Shown piece by piece: positions 9,241 through 18,079 of a stretch of DNA of 64,000 nucleotides. Position numbers and translations under genes: made by a program. The stretch lies in contig NZ_JAPEOR010000003.1 in the NCBI RefSeq assembly GCF_026341125.1, forward strand, positions 1,054,001-1,118,000, given 5' to 3'. The notes under the pieces were generated by a model. The model was not told the DNA's origin. It saw only the letters and a program-made list of their open reading frames with translations, and did not search any database. The stretch's first letter is position 1, and the number at the start of each line of letters is the position of its first letter. Source of the DNA: Streptomyces sp. NBC_01142. Lineage in GTDB: Bacteria > Actinomycetota > Actinomycetes > Streptomycetales > Streptomycetaceae.

Positions 9241-9281
9241 GTGGACTTGTTTACCGGACGAGGTGGACTTGCTTACGGGAC
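9241..9281. repeat. Two 19-bp direct repeats, 22-bp period
   Basis: GTGGACTTGTTTACCGGAC (9241-9259) and GTGGACTTGCTTACGGGAC (9263-9281) differ at two positions. The second copy overlaps the stop codon of the minus-strand gene ending at 9273. Two helical turns separate them, a spacing seen for paired protein-binding sites, but no nearby gene clearly needs such a site. Confidence 0.6.
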
Positions 9282-9686
9282 AAGCAGGAAGAAGGGCTTG
9301 TAGTCCCCGCCGTTCTGCCAGTTGGTGGTGACGACCAGGATCGTGTCCGGCCGGTTGCCGCACTGAGGGTTGAGGCCGGGCTCGATGTAGATCTGGCCCG
9401 GGTAGCCGCCCGTGGTCAGGGTGGCGACCGGGGTCAGTTCGGCGACGTTCAGACGGGAGTCCTCCAGCTGGACACAGAAGCGGCCCGCGGCGGGCGCCCG
9501 AGTGACAGCCTTGATCCCCTTGGACCGGTCCAGGCTTCCGTCCGCGTTGACCAGCGCGGACGCCTGAGCGTAGGGAGCCGTCACGCTCCCCGCAACAGCC
9601 CAGGCCACCCCGCCCAGTGCGGTTGCCGCGATGCCGACCGCACCGCCGATCCAGGCGGCAACACGGGCCTTCTTGCTCTTGAACAT
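9273..9686 (-). CDS. Small exported protein of unknown function
   Basis: A 137-residue protein with a basic N-terminus (MFKSKKAR), a hydrophobic helix (WIGGAVGIAATALGGVAWAVA) serving as signal peptide or anchor, and a mature domain with two cysteines (RFCVQLEDSRLN and NPQCGNRPDT) that could form one disulfide outside the cell. It ends in FFLLVP. I do not recognise the family. The ATG at 9686 has GGAGG 8-9 bases before it; longer in-frame starts lie in the non-coding region next to the IS remnant. Its promoter would lie between 9690 and the IS5-type remnant. Confidence 0.65.
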   Translation of the reverse strand: MFKSKKARVAAWIGGAVGIAATALGGVAWAVAGSVTAPYAQASALVNADGSLDRSKGIKAVTRAPAAGRFCVQLEDSRLNVAELTPVATLTTGGYPGQIYIEPGLNPQCGNRPDTILVVTTNWQNGGDYKPFFLLVP

Positions 9687-9882
9687 GCAGGTACCCCTCC
9701 GTGCGACGACCGCCGCCTCCACGGGCTGCGGCGATCCCACGGTATGGGTGTCTTTGTGTGCTTCAGCGGCAGTGGATATGAAACCACCACTGCGGGGGGC
9801 GCTGGAGGCTTCGTGCAACCAAGTAGCTTCGCTCCGGCGCGAGTTGTGCTTCATCGGCAAAGCGCCCGCGCTTGCCGGGAGA

Positions 9883-10600
9883 TCAGCACACCTCATGATG
9901 GCGAACCGCCACCAGTGCCCCTGACGCCTGGTTCCGTTTTTCCGGGACGGTGTGCGGGATCTGCCGCCGACGCAGGTAAGCGCGGATCTTCTGGGGCGAG
10001 TACGTGCGGTCGGCGATCATGTGCGCCCGGCGGTGCGCGGATGCCCGCCGCCGATGCGGGCGACACGGACACGGTCCATCGCCTCGACGAACTGCGGTGC
10101 ATCGCCGTGCTGCCCCCGGTGACCATCCCCGCCAAGGCGTGTCCGGAGGCATCCGCGGCCAAGTGCAGTTCGGTGGTCGGCCCGCCGCACGAGCGACCGA
10201 GCGCGTGGTCATCCGGCTCGGCCTCCAGGCCGTCCGCATTCGCCCTGCCCGCGTGACGAGTGCAGGCCCCGGCAGCGTGCTGGTGGGCCCGGCGGACCGT
10301 CGAGTCGACCGGCACCTTTCACACGATGATTCCATCGGCATCCGCCCTGACCTGCAGCTCGTTGAGGATGCGGGCCCAGCTGCCGTCGATCTGCCGGCGC
10401 CGGAAGACCGAGTACGCCGTCGCCCACGGCCCGTACCGCTCGGGCACATCCCGCCACGGCGACCCGGACCGGACCCGCCGCCGGATCCCGTCGAAGACCT
10501 GCCGGCGATCCCGGGGCCGTCGGCCCATCCTCGGCATCGGCGGCAACAACGGCTCCAGCCGCTCCCACTGTTCGTCTGTCAGGTCCCCACGAGCCACACC
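9883..10600 (-). pseudogene. IS5-family two-frame transposase, decayed and truncated
   Basis: The first frame (GTG 10597 to a stop at 10319, 92 residues) reads ARGDLTDEQWERLEPLLPP through GSPWRDVPERYGPWATAYSV, the DUF4096 N-terminal domain of Streptomyces IS5-type transposases. The second frame begins VDSTVRRAHQHAAG and has GRSCGGPTTELHLAAD. It then shifts again near 10060 into a third frame with IADRTYSPQKIRAYLRRRQI. The conserved C-terminal RNVVERCF region is absent; the remnant stops near 9883, where the upstream DNA of the small exported-protein gene begins. A programmed shift between the first two frames is normal in this group; the second shift and the truncation are damage. Confidence 0.8.
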
Positions 10601-10780
10601 AGGATCGTTCCACCGTCTTGATCAGCATTTCTGGCAGTCCTTGGCTCCTTCCGGTCCTCGGCACCGCGATCCGCTCGGCCTGAGACGGGAGATCCTCTAC
10701 TCGCGGCTCGCACCGCCGCCGGCGTACTCGGACTCGATCCCCTTGCCGTCACACGTCATTGACCACGGAGGGACCACGGC

Positions 10781-11377
10781 ATGAAACTCCCGACCACCGC
10801 ACACACCGCCCGGCCATGGCGCATCCACGAGGTCTCGCACGACTTCCAACTCGAGGACGTGTGGGCGTTGCCGACGCCCGGTGGCCCGGACGACTTCCCG
10901 CGACTGGTGCAACAGTTCGTCTCGGGCGACACGTCGGACAATCCCTCCTTCGTCGCGCGCACGCTCTTCGCGATCCGTTGGAAAATCGGGAAGCTCCTCG
11001 GCTGGGACAATGCTGACTCCGGTCTCGGCTCCCGGGTGCCGACGCTGCGCGACCGGTTGCCGGCAGACCTCCGTGACGCGCCATCCGGACCCGAATTCCA
11101 CGGAGTCCCGTTCACCTCGCTTTACCTGACAAAAGACGAGTGGGCGGCGGAGGCGGCCAACCGGACCGTGCACGCGGTGATACACATGGGCTGGGTCCAG
11201 AACGAGACTGGCGGCTACCGCGGCCAGATGGCCGTGCTGGTGAAGCCCAACGGTCTGATCGGGAAGGCGTACATGGCTGCGATCGCACCGCTGCGGCACC
11301 TGGTCGTGTTCCCATCGATGTTGCGCGGGATCGAACGGGAGTGGCAGACCGGCACGGCTCAGCCGACAAAGGGGTAG
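10781..11377 (+). CDS. DUF2867 family protein
   Basis: A 198-residue soluble protein matching the DUF2867 pattern: an N-terminal segment beginning PWRIHEVSHDFQLEDVWALP, the central ARTLFAIRWKIGKLLGWD block, RLPADLR, then FTSLYLTKDEWAAEAANRTV and a C-terminal YMAAIAPLRHLVVFPSMLRG. The biochemical role of the family is unknown. ATG 10781 follows GGAGGGACC at good spacing. It faces away from the IS5-type remnant on its left and stands as a single gene. Confidence 0.8.
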   Translation: MKLPTTAHTARPWRIHEVSHDFQLEDVWALPTPGGPDDFPRLVQQFVSGDTSDNPSFVARTLFAIRWKIGKLLGWDNADSGLGSRVPTLRDRLPADLRDAPSGPEFHGVPFTSLYLTKDEWAAEAANRTVHAVIHMGWVQNETGGYRGQMAVLVKPNGLIGKAYMAAIAPLRHLVVFPSMLRGIEREWQTGTAQPTKG

Positions 11378-11493
11378 CCCGTGTACGGCCCGCCTCAGTG
11401 ATCAGGCAGGGCGGTGCCCAACCGGCCGAACCGCTGGCGAACGACGGTACCTGGGCCCGCGCGATTCCCTGTCCCGCAGATGGGAACTGAGCC

Positions 11494-11826
11494 ATGGTGA
11501 ACCAGGATGCATATCGCCGCGAGCTGGAGTATCTGATCCAGTACGCGCACGACGACTGGCTCGGATTCTCGGTCCTCAGCGGGTCCGTGGGCAGCCTTCT
11601 TGGACGCGGCGCCTCGTTCCAGGAGCAGCTGACGTTGCTCCTGCGGATCGTCGGCGATCTGTATGACGCTGGAGCGCGAGCGGGCGATCTGACGGAGTCG
11701 ACGCGGGATCCTTTCCTGCCGTGGCGAATGGAGATGGCTGAGGTCCTGGCGCGGCTTGCGGCAGAGGTTCAGTCGCATTCCCGGTTGCCCGACTCCGGTG
11801 ACGTCTGCTGGTTCACGGGGCCGTGA
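11494..11826 (+). CDS. Conserved hypothetical protein (possible immunity-like)
   Basis: A 110-residue acidic, helical protein: AYRRELEYLIQYAHDDWLGF, then GRGASFQEQLTLLLRIVGDL, PWRMEMAEVLARLAAE and the end GDVCWFTGP. Similar small proteins are widespread in Streptomyces without a known activity. Size, charge and isolated placement resemble polymorphic-toxin immunity proteins, but no toxin gene is adjacent, so this is only a guess. It lies 117 bases after the DUF2867 gene. Confidence 0.6.
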   Translation: MVNQDAYRRELEYLIQYAHDDWLGFSVLSGSVGSLLGRGASFQEQLTLLLRIVGDLYDAGARAGDLTESTRDPFLPWRMEMAEVLARLAAEVQSHSRLPDSGDVCWFTGP

Positions 11827-12013
11827 GGCCGTCTTCGAGCGACTGGCCGTCACCGAGCAGCCGATCGCCGACTACGGGCTGCCCACCGCGCCATCGAACG
11901 CCACCGAGCATGTGGTGTGCGGCCGTATCGATCTCGCCCTGGCGGCCGGCCGGATGCAGGGGCCGGATGCGGTCGTCACCCGCCGGCGGCTGCACAGCAG
12001 CGGGCGCATGTGA
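11823..12013 (+). pseudogene. Gene fragment, family uncertain
   Basis: Directly after the preceding gene, one frame reads EAVFERLAVTEQPIADYGLP followed by TAPSNATEH, then continues with unrelated-looking residues to a stop at 12013. The LTEEQI..YGLPTAPPK pattern occurs in the middle of larger phage- or toprim-like Streptomyces proteins, so this appears to be an internal fragment of one. There is no start signal and both ends are lost. Confidence 0.35.
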
Positions 12014-12171
12014 CCTGACCGCCGGAGAGGCAGGCAGTGCGAGCACCGACAGGCACCTGACGCGGGCGAGGCTCCGGTGTTGAGCACGTTCGTCCGCTCT
12101 GTCGCCGATCTTGTGACGCGGCCCATCCGGGTGTCGCTCGGTAGTCGGGTGGGCGGCGCGGCGAAGCCCGC

Positions 12172-12930
12172 TCAGTAGCGGTGGTTGGGCCAGTGCGGGT
12201 CCTCCCAGCGAGCCGGACCGGCGAGTCCTATCAGCCGTATCCGGTGAAGCAGTTCGTCGGGGACGTCCTGGGCTCGCAGCCGGGCAGGGGCGTGGCGGAC
12301 CAGCCAGTCCGCGAGCTCGGTGCGCAGGGCATCTGCGTTGTCCCACGTGCCCCATGGAAGTTGGTCGCCCAGCAGGTCGTACTCCCATTGGGCTGCCGCT
12401 TCGGCCAGGTGCTGGTCGGACACGGGGTGATCGAGCGCCTCCCAGGCTGAGAGCCACGGGCTGAGCGTGGCGGAAGCCTCGGCGCACAGCGCGAGGACCT
12501 CATGCACAGGGAAAGCGGGATCCGGTTCGGTGAGGCTGTGAGCCCACCAGGCATGCAGGAACTCCCCCACCGCCGCGCTCTGGCGCGCGGGCCACTGCCG
12601 CCAGTGACCACGAGCGAACGAACGTCCGACCTCATGCATACCGAAGAGGGGATTCACGTGGCCGCTGACGAGGGCCCTGGCGAACTGGGGCAGGATACGG
12701 CGCAGCACCGCGCCGTGGTCGTGCCAGTCGGGAGCATCCCAGGTGCGATGCAGGAGGTCCGGGTCGAGCTCTACGTCCGGGATCTTCAATTGCGCAAGTT
12801 CTTCTTCGCTGCCCCAGTGGCAGTCACATTGGTTCTCGTCGCCGCGGGCGGTCATACCGCGAAAGGTGACGGCCAAGCAGTCCACAGCGCGGTCGAGTCG
12901 GAGTCGTGCGGGAGGGGCGTCGAGGTTCAT
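12172..12930 (-). CDS. Conserved Streptomyces hypothetical protein
   Basis: A 252-residue soluble protein starting MNLDAPPARLRLDRAVDCLA. It contains DENQCDCHWGSEEELAQLK, a Trp- and His-rich middle (WDAPDWHDHGAVLRRILPQF) and many aromatic residues; the C-terminal part is mostly helical. Close relatives seem common in Streptomyces, but I cannot attach an activity. The ATG at 12930 was chosen because the conserved sequence begins there; a GTG 57 bases earlier is in frame but adds a non-conserved extension. It reads away from the thioesterase gene, and its promoter should lie in 12931-13075. Confidence 0.7.
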   Translation of the reverse strand: MNLDAPPARLRLDRAVDCLAVTFRGMTARGDENQCDCHWGSEEELAQLKIPDVELDPDLLHRTWDAPDWHDHGAVLRRILPQFARALVSGHVNPLFGMHEVGRSFARGHWRQWPARQSAAVGEFLHAWWAHSLTEPDPAFPVHEVLALCAEASATLSPWLSAWEALDHPVSDQHLAEAAAQWEYDLLGDQLPWGTWDNADALRTELADWLVRHAPARLRAQDVPDELLHRIRLIGLAGPARWEDPHWPNHRY

Positions 12931-13075
12931 CGTTGTCGGCACAGCCTCAGGGGGACTCCGGTGGCTCCCGCCAACCGAAGATCGCAACCTTACCGGTCCC
13001 AGCCGCTGCTGTCACCGGGGTTGCTCCCTCTCCCCGGCGCGGCGCCCTCCTCTGGCGCCTCGGCGCAATCCGGGG

Positions 13076-13121
13076 CCTGCAGCACGGTGCGGCCGGGCCC
13101 GCGGCCGCACCGTGCTGCAGG
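13076..13121. terminator. Strong hairpin terminator (19-bp stem)
   Basis: A perfect 19-bp inverted repeat, CCTGCAGCACGGTGCGGCC against its complement, around the 8-base loop GGGCCCGC. It lies 86 bases past the stop of the minus-strand thioesterase gene and upstream of the next minus-strand gene, so it should end the thioesterase transcript. Confidence 0.75.
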
Positions 13122-13206
13122 ACCTGGCCTGCCGAGTGCGGTCGTTTCACCAGGGTCTCGTACTCAGCTCAGAGCCAACTGCGGGGAGCGCCAACATGGG
13201 CCCGTG

Positions 13207-13629
13207 TCAGTGCTGTCCCCCTGCTGAGGTGAAGGGCTGGAAAGCTGCCCGGACTGCGTTGGGCATCTCCTTCTTGCTACCGGTCACGGTATCGGTGAAC
13301 ACGTGCCGCACTTCACCCTCTGCGATGAGCCGTTCGCCGACCTTGAATCTCGGGCACAGGATCATGCTCGTCGTTCCGACATGGGTGATGGGCATCTCGA
13401 TGTCGAGCAACTCATCGAAGCGTGCCCCCTGGCGATAGAGGATCCGTGCTTCGGCCACGACCAGGTCGGTCCCACCCTCGACCATGGATGCATAGCCCCC
13501 CGTGGCTTCGCGCCACAACTCCGTCACAGCAACGTCGTAATAGAAGAGGTAGTGGCCGTTGAACACCACGTTCTGCTGGTCGCACTCGCTGTAGCGCACC
13601 CGCAGTTGGTGCGTGAACAACTTGGTCAT
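13207..13629 (-). CDS. 4HBT hotdog-fold acyl-CoA thioesterase
   Basis: A 140-residue hotdog-fold protein. The family signature lies near the N-terminus: LRVRYSECDQQNVVFNGHYL, with the catalytic-region acidic residue in ECDQQNVVF and the following FYYDVAVTELWRE helix; later come LVVAEARILYRQGARFDELL and a core beta region ending in VRHVFTDTVTG. Members hydrolyse acyl-CoA thioesters; YbgC-like enzymes prefer short or medium chains. The length is typical. It stands alone on the minus strand, with a gene of unknown function starting divergently 61 bases away, so the two probably share a regulatory region. Confidence 0.8.
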   Translation of the reverse strand: MTKLFTHQLRVRYSECDQQNVVFNGHYLFYYDVAVTELWREATGGYASMVEGGTDLVVAEARILYRQGARFDELLDIEMPITHVGTTSMILCPRFKVGERLIAEGEVRHVFTDTVTGSKKEMPNAVRAAFQPFTSAGGQH

Positions 13630-13689
13630 GGGCGAGATCGTAGTTGCTCTCTGACTGACGATCGAGGTGCCGGGGGGCATGATCCGCCT

Positions 13690-14073
13690 GTGGAACGAGT
13701 CATTGATCTTGATCAGGCGGCCGCAGCAATTGCCGGGCGGGCCGGGCGATGGCTGGCGGCCGGTCTCAAGGTTGGGCAGTTGACTTGGCGGGACGAAGCC
13801 GCGCCGTGGCCTCAGCAGCTTGAGACTGACAGGGCACTCGTGCGTGACCCTGACTCGATCGGCTTGCTGATCTCCGGGCCGACGGACGCTGAGCTGTCCG
13901 TTGTGCTGTTCCGGGGCGGCTGGGCTGATGTGGACTTCGTCGCCGACCTCGACGACGCCGGAATGCTGCCCGCATCGGGCATCGATTCGGCAGCGGCATT
14001 CGGCACCCGGCTCGATCAGTGGGTGCCGCGCGTCTTCGGGGACCTCCGCGATATGCAGAGCTGGAGAGACTGA
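13690..14073 (+). CDS. Conserved hypothetical protein
   Basis: A 127-residue protein starting at GTG: VERVIDLDQAAAAIAGRAGR, then WLAAGLKVGQLTWRDEAAPW, DPDSIGLLISGP, ELSVVLFRGGWADVDFVADL and a C-terminal LDQWVPRVFG. Similar small proteins seem frequent in Streptomyces without assigned function. The frame is open far upstream, but the earlier part overlaps the thioesterase gene on the other strand and is a shadow of it, so I start at 13690. Confidence 0.6.
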   Translation: MERVIDLDQAAAAIAGRAGRWLAAGLKVGQLTWRDEAAPWPQQLETDRALVRDPDSIGLLISGPTDAELSVVLFRGGWADVDFVADLDDAGMLPASGIDSAAAFGTRLDQWVPRVFGDLRDMQSWRD

Positions 14074-14588
14074 CAGCCACCTGCACATGGCCCCGCTGTC
14101 TTGTGATGCCGGGCTGTCAGCCGACCGAGGCTCGCTGCTCCGCGCGGGTGGCTGGTGGCGGGTGGTGGCGAGGCGGCAGGAGTCGGTGCCTTCGACGCTC
14201 GTCCGAGGCGGTGGGCACGGTGGGCGAACGCTTTCATGCTGTGGGCACCGGATCGTGAACCGGCAGGGGCACCAGGGCTGGTGCCCCTGAGGTCGGTCGG
14301 CTGCCGGGCTCAGCGCGCCGTCTTGGATCCCGGAAAGCGCGATCGCGTACAGCACCAGCCGATGCGGCCCCGTACGTCGGCGCGCCGGCGGGACCCGGTG
14401 GCAGGCCGTCGGGGCATCCGGGTGAAGCCGTGCTCGGCGAGCAGCGTCCGCGCCCTGTCCGGAATCAAAGGGTGCTTGCCTGGACAGCGCGGCGGGCCCG
14501 TGCGGCCCGCCCGCGCCGGGACGCACCGCCGGAGTCGGCGTACGGCTGGTCGCCGGCCCGATGCCCGGATCTCAGGAAGGAACCCCTC
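14074..14588. other. 515-base stretch without a clear gene
   Basis: Apart from the hairpin at 14264-14289 and the upstream region of the oxidoreductase gene (AGGAAGG at 14574-14580), I see no gene I can support. Open frames on both strands here lack start signals and recognisable sequence. Confidence 0.4.
14264..14289. terminator. Perfect 11-bp hairpin
   Basis: CAGGGGCACCA and TGGTGCCCCTG pair perfectly around a GGGC loop. It is 190 bases past the gene ending at 14073 and upstream of the one starting at 14589, so it is probably a terminator between them. Confidence 0.5.
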
Positions 14589-15287
14589 ATGCGTTACGCC
14601 GTTCTCGGTACCGGAATCGTCGGGAGAACCATCTCCGCCAAGCTCGCGTCGCTCGGCCACGAGGTCGTCATCGGCACGCGTGACGTCGACGCCACGCTCG
14701 CCCGCACCGAGCCCGACGCCATGGGCAACCCGCCGTTCGCCCAATGGGAGTCGGCCCACCCGGAGGTGCGTCTGGAGACCTTCGCCGACGCCGCGGCTTT
14801 CGGCGAGAGGGTGGCCAACACCACGTCAGGCATGGTGAGCGTGAAGGCGCTCGAGGCCGCCGGCGCGCAGAATCTGGACGGGAAGGTCCTCATCGACATC
14901 GCCAACCCGCTGGACTTCTCCGCCGGGATGCCGCCGTCACTCGACCCGGTCAACACCGACAGCCTCGGCGAGCGCATCCAGCGCTCGTTCCCTCGGGCGA
15001 GGGTCGTCAAGACGCTGAACACCATGAACTCCCAGATCATGGTCGACCCGTCCCGAGTGGCCGACGAACACACGGTGTTCGTCTCCGGTGACGACGCCGA
15101 CGCCAAGAGCGCCGTCACCGACATGCTGGTCTCCTTCGGATGGCCCGAGGCCAGCGTCATCGACCTCGGCGACATCACCACGGCCCGTGGCGCGGAAATG
15201 CTCCTGCCGATCTGGCTGCGGCTGTGGGGAGCGTTGGGTCACACGGATTTCAACTTCCACATCGCGGGCGCTCGCTCCGGAGCCTGA
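14589..15287 (+). CDS. NADPH:F420-oxidoreductase-like NAD(P)-binding protein
   Basis: A 232-residue protein of the F420-dependent NADP reductase-like superfamily. The N-terminal Rossmann motif is MRYAVLGTGIVGRTISAKLA; later conserved parts are HEVVIGTRD, LIDIANPLDF, RVVKTLNTMNSQIM, the FVSGDDADAK stretch and the C-terminal DLGDITTARGAEMLLPIWLR. Members of the wider group use NADP(H) with F420 or small carbonyl substrates; the true substrate here is not determined. ATG 14589 has AGGAAGG before it. The gene is single and runs into a short tandem repeat just after its stop. Confidence 0.8.
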   Translation: MRYAVLGTGIVGRTISAKLASLGHEVVIGTRDVDATLARTEPDAMGNPPFAQWESAHPEVRLETFADAAAFGERVANTTSGMVSVKALEAAGAQNLDGKVLIDIANPLDFSAGMPPSLDPVNTDSLGERIQRSFPRARVVKTLNTMNSQIMVDPSRVADEHTVFVSGDDADAKSAVTDMLVSFGWPEASVIDLGDITTARGAEMLLPIWLRLWGALGHTDFNFHIAGARSGA

Positions 15288-15296
15288 CGGCAGGCC

Positions 15297-15341
15297 GGAC
15301 CGGACTGGACCGGACTGGACTGGATCGGACTGGACCGGATC
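15297..15341. repeat. Nine 5-bp tandem repeats (GGACY/GGATC)
   Basis: Nine consecutive units of GGACC, GGACT or GGATC begin 10 bases after the oxidoreductase stop. On the minus strand they are read through in frame from the OmpA-like fragment as a DPVQS/GPVRS-type repeat. Such a tract is prone to slippage and may mark the joint where the OmpA-like gene was lost. Confidence 0.8.
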
Positions 15342-15344
15342 AGC

Positions 15345-15524
15345 CTTGGGATCCCGCGGAGGAGGAGTCGGAAAGCGGATCAAGACCTCCACGTGGCGGT
15401 TCTTCTTGCGTCCCTCTTCGGTGGAGTTCTCAGCGATGGGATCGTCCTTGCCGCGGCCGACGACCTCGTAGGCGACGCCCGCGTCGGCCGGCTTGCAGCA
15501 GGCGACTGCGGTCGCGGACGGCAT
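15345..15524 (-). pseudogene. C-terminal stump of an OmpA/MotB-type protein
   Basis: The minus strand reads GVAYEVVGRGKDDPIAENST followed by EEGRKKNRHVEVLI, the characteristic end of the OmpA-like peptidoglycan-binding domain (the NxxxGRxxNRRVE block). Upstream, only about 15 further residues are plausible before the sequence becomes unrelated, so most of the gene is missing. Downstream the frame has no stop for a long way, consistent with loss of the native end. Confidence 0.65.
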
Positions 15525-15569
15525 ACGACACCGTGTCAGGGGTCACGCACCCCCCGGGGCACTGGCGGC

Positions 15570-15796
15570 ATGCCTGAACCCAAGGCGCGGTACGTCAGCC
15601 TCTCCTCGGGCAAGGCCGGTGTGCGGACGCTCGTGGCGCTGCTCGACCAGGAGTACGGCGACCGCGGCGTCACCGCGGCCGGCGCCGTGGCTCCGGGCGC
15701 GGCCTCGGCCCGGGCGACATCGCCGAGCACTACTGACGGCTGCACACCCTGGCCGCCCGACGCATGGCAGCAGGAAGTCGCGTACGGCTGCCCGGA
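15570..15796 (+). pseudogene. C-terminal stump of a short-chain dehydrogenase, frameshifted
   Basis: One frame reads SSGKAGVRTLVALLDQEYGD and then VTAAGAVAPG; another supplies DIAEHY before an in-frame stop and RLHT; the first resumes with PDAWQQEVAYG. These are the pieces, in order, of the end of a known Streptomyces SDR type (AGVRTLV.LLD..YG...V.GAVAPGT...IAEHYW.LHTQP..AWE.EV). The Rossmann and YxxxK parts are absent. Confidence 0.55.
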
Positions 15797-15876
15797 AGAG
15801 CCTTCCGTCGGCACCGTGCAGGGAGGGGGTGAGGCCGCCCACCGGTTTCGGCTGGAGGGTCGGCGCGGACAGAGCA

Positions 15877-15911
15877 GAGAGCCCCTGCCGGATTCCCCGG
15901 CAGGGGCTCTC
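15877..15911. terminator. Strong hairpin terminator (15-bp stem)
   Basis: GAGAGCCCCTGCCGG and its perfect complement flank the loop ATTCC. It begins 20 bases past the stop of the minus-strand lipoprotein gene (15932) and should terminate it. Confidence 0.8.
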
Positions 15912-15931
15912 AGTTGCCGTGATGCAGCGCG

Positions 15932-17332
15932 TCAGGCGAGCGCGCCCTCACCGTGTGCCAGCAGCCATTCCCTGTGCAGGGCGCCCAGGGGGATGCGGTG
16001 TTGGAAGATCGGCGTACCGAAGATGGACAGCTGAAGTTGCAGCCAACCCGTCAGATCCACGCCTCCGTAGACCTTCCAGGACCCCGCGACGGACTTCGGG
16101 GTGGCGACGGCGTTGGCTTCGCCCCGCAGGTAGGGGGCGATCTCGGCGGTCACTCCCGCCGCGCCGTACAGCCCCACCGACGCCTCGGCGCCCAGAGCGG
16201 CCTTCACCTTGCCGGCCGCGGTCACCTTCGCCCGTACCGGGGTGCTGGTCATGTTGGAGGTGCTGACCGGCTTCCAGCCCTCCGCCTTCGCGTAGCTCGC
16301 CCCGATCCGGAAGTCGCCCTTGAGGTCCTGCGAAATGTCGACGGTGACCGAGCCGTCCGCCGTGACCTCGAGGTACGCGGTGAGGTCGAGGTTCACCACG
16401 ACCGGCACCGGCCCGACCTGGATGACGGGATCGGCGTGCAGCTTGGCGAAGGGAATGCGTACCGGCTTGCCGCCCGCCACGGCCTTGCCCTTCAGTGACC
16501 ACTGCGACGACCAGTCACCGCTCAGCCCGAGGAAGGCGGTGTTCGGCGCGAGGACGGAGGACCCGTCGTAGGTGAACTCGACCTTGGGAGCCAGCTGGAC
16601 GAATCCCGCGACCGACGCCGCTCCCGACACCGGAGCGCCCTCGCTGACCGGGAGCGGAAGCGACGCTCCGACGTCGAGCCGCAGGCTGCCGAGCGGCATC
16701 TTCGCGCCCTGGGGGCCGAATTGGAGGTTCCCTGTCTTTGCCCAGGAGACCTTCACGCCCTTGACCAGCGGCTCGACGTCGAAGGTCGCCGGATCGACAG
16801 GGACGGCGCCCTTGGCCGTGTCGTCGCCGAGCAGTGCACCGAGCGTCGCCGCCTCGGTCCGGACCGCGGTGCCTTTGTCGGTCTTTCCCGTCACCTCGGT
16901 GACTTTGGCGAGCAGGCCGTCGGGAGCTCCGGGCGCGGGCCCGCTGGCGATGACGTCGCCGACGGCCGGAGCGCTCTCGGCAGGTGCCGTAGGTGCCGTC
17001 GGCTCCGTCGTCGAAGGCGCCTTCTTCGCACTGGATATGACGGCACTGCGGTTGGTGCGGTTGTAGGAGGCGACCTTCAGCGGCGACTTCTTCGCCTTCC
17101 CCGTTCCGGCCGCGCGGGCGACGGCGGTCGGAGACCCTTCGGGTACTCCGGCCACGTCGAGCTGCCGTGAGGGGCTGGGGTCCGGGGTCGCTACGTCAGT
17201 GGGACGCGGTGTCTCCGCGCCGACCGCTTCCGAAGACGGCGCGGACGTCGCCCCGGCCGAACAGCCGGTGGTGATCAGGGAAATGGAGGCCAGAGCCGCT
17301 AACAGAGCGTGTCTGGCAGAGAGCTTACGCAC
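15932..17332 (-). CDS. Large secreted lipoprotein of unknown function
   Basis: A 466-residue exported lipoprotein. The N-terminus has a basic start, a hydrophobic stretch and the lipobox ITTGC (Cys 24). A low-complexity Pro/Thr/Ala linker follows to about residue 160, probably spanning the cell wall. The rest alternates short hydrophobic beta-rich segments (VPVVVNLDLTAYLEVTADGS, LKGDFRIGASYA), suggesting an extended beta-sandwich or beta-helical fold. No catalytic motif is visible. A strong terminator follows. I do not recognise the family beyond secreted actinobacterial proteins of similar build. Confidence 0.75.
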   Translation of the reverse strand: MRKLSARHALLAALASISLITTGCSAGATSAPSSEAVGAETPRPTDVATPDPSPSRQLDVAGVPEGSPTAVARAAGTGKAKKSPLKVASYNRTNRSAVISSAKKAPSTTEPTAPTAPAESAPAVGDVIASGPAPGAPDGLLAKVTEVTGKTDKGTAVRTEAATLGALLGDDTAKGAVPVDPATFDVEPLVKGVKVSWAKTGNLQFGPQGAKMPLGSLRLDVGASLPLPVSEGAPVSGAASVAGFVQLAPKVEFTYDGSSVLAPNTAFLGLSGDWSSQWSLKGKAVAGGKPVRIPFAKLHADPVIQVGPVPVVVNLDLTAYLEVTADGSVTVDISQDLKGDFRIGASYAKAEGWKPVSTSNMTSTPVRAKVTAAGKVKAALGAEASVGLYGAAGVTAEIAPYLRGEANAVATPKSVAGSWKVYGGVDLTGWLQLQLSIFGTPIFQHRIPLGALHREWLLAHGEGALA

Positions 17333-17598
17333 GTGGAATTACCTCGGAGCGTGTGGTGGGGGATACGCGCAACAGGAAGGACTCGCGGATACCAACGAGT
17401 AACAACCGGCCCGTACGATCCCACACGCACCACGGCTCACGAGGAGATTCTCGCCAATCGCCGTAATGAGCTGCGTCACATTGCAGTTCAGGCGCTCTGC
17501 GCCGCCTTCTGACGCACTCTCAGCCGGTCGGCTGCCGCTTCTCTGTGTGCACTTCAAGGACTTTGCTGACGCATCGGCTGCGTTCTCGTCGCCCCAGG

Positions 17599-17637
17599 CG
17601 CAGACGGGGACGGTCGAGGTGGCCGTCCCCGTCTGCG
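17599..17637. repeat. Perfect 15-bp inverted repeat inside the decayed gene
   Basis: CGCAGACGGGGACGG and its complement surround a 9-base spacer. It lies within the region coding TQTGTATSTVPVCAWG. It may be a coincidence of coding or a hairpin acquired during decay. Confidence 0.6.
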
Positions 17638-18079
17638 TCAGGTCCTTGAACTGGCCGTAGGCGGCGATGAGAACGAGCCCGCGCGGCGGATCGGTGGCGG
17701 TGCCGGGGTAGGAGCCGAGGGCTGCCGTCAGGTTGCGCGCGCCCGGACCTGCCCCGTAACTGCCCTTCTGTGCCCTGACGTCCGCCGCTGCCGAACCGTC
17801 CTGTGGGCCTGTGCTCATTGCTCAGCGGCATCTGAGGGGACGTCAGTTTGTACTTGGCTTCCGCGAATGCATCGGCGTTGCTCCCGGAGTCGCCGGAGCT
17901 GCCCGAATCCCGGCGTCCGCGGAGTCGTTGGGTCACCGGAATTCCCGAATTCCCGGCTTCCTTGGAGGACTTGGACGATTTGGAAATCGCTGTTCATATT
18001 GCCGACCGCGGAGTTCGCGCCGACGAGCGCCAGTGCACCCAGGGTGATGCCGCCGATCAGCCAGGCCCAATTCCTGGGC

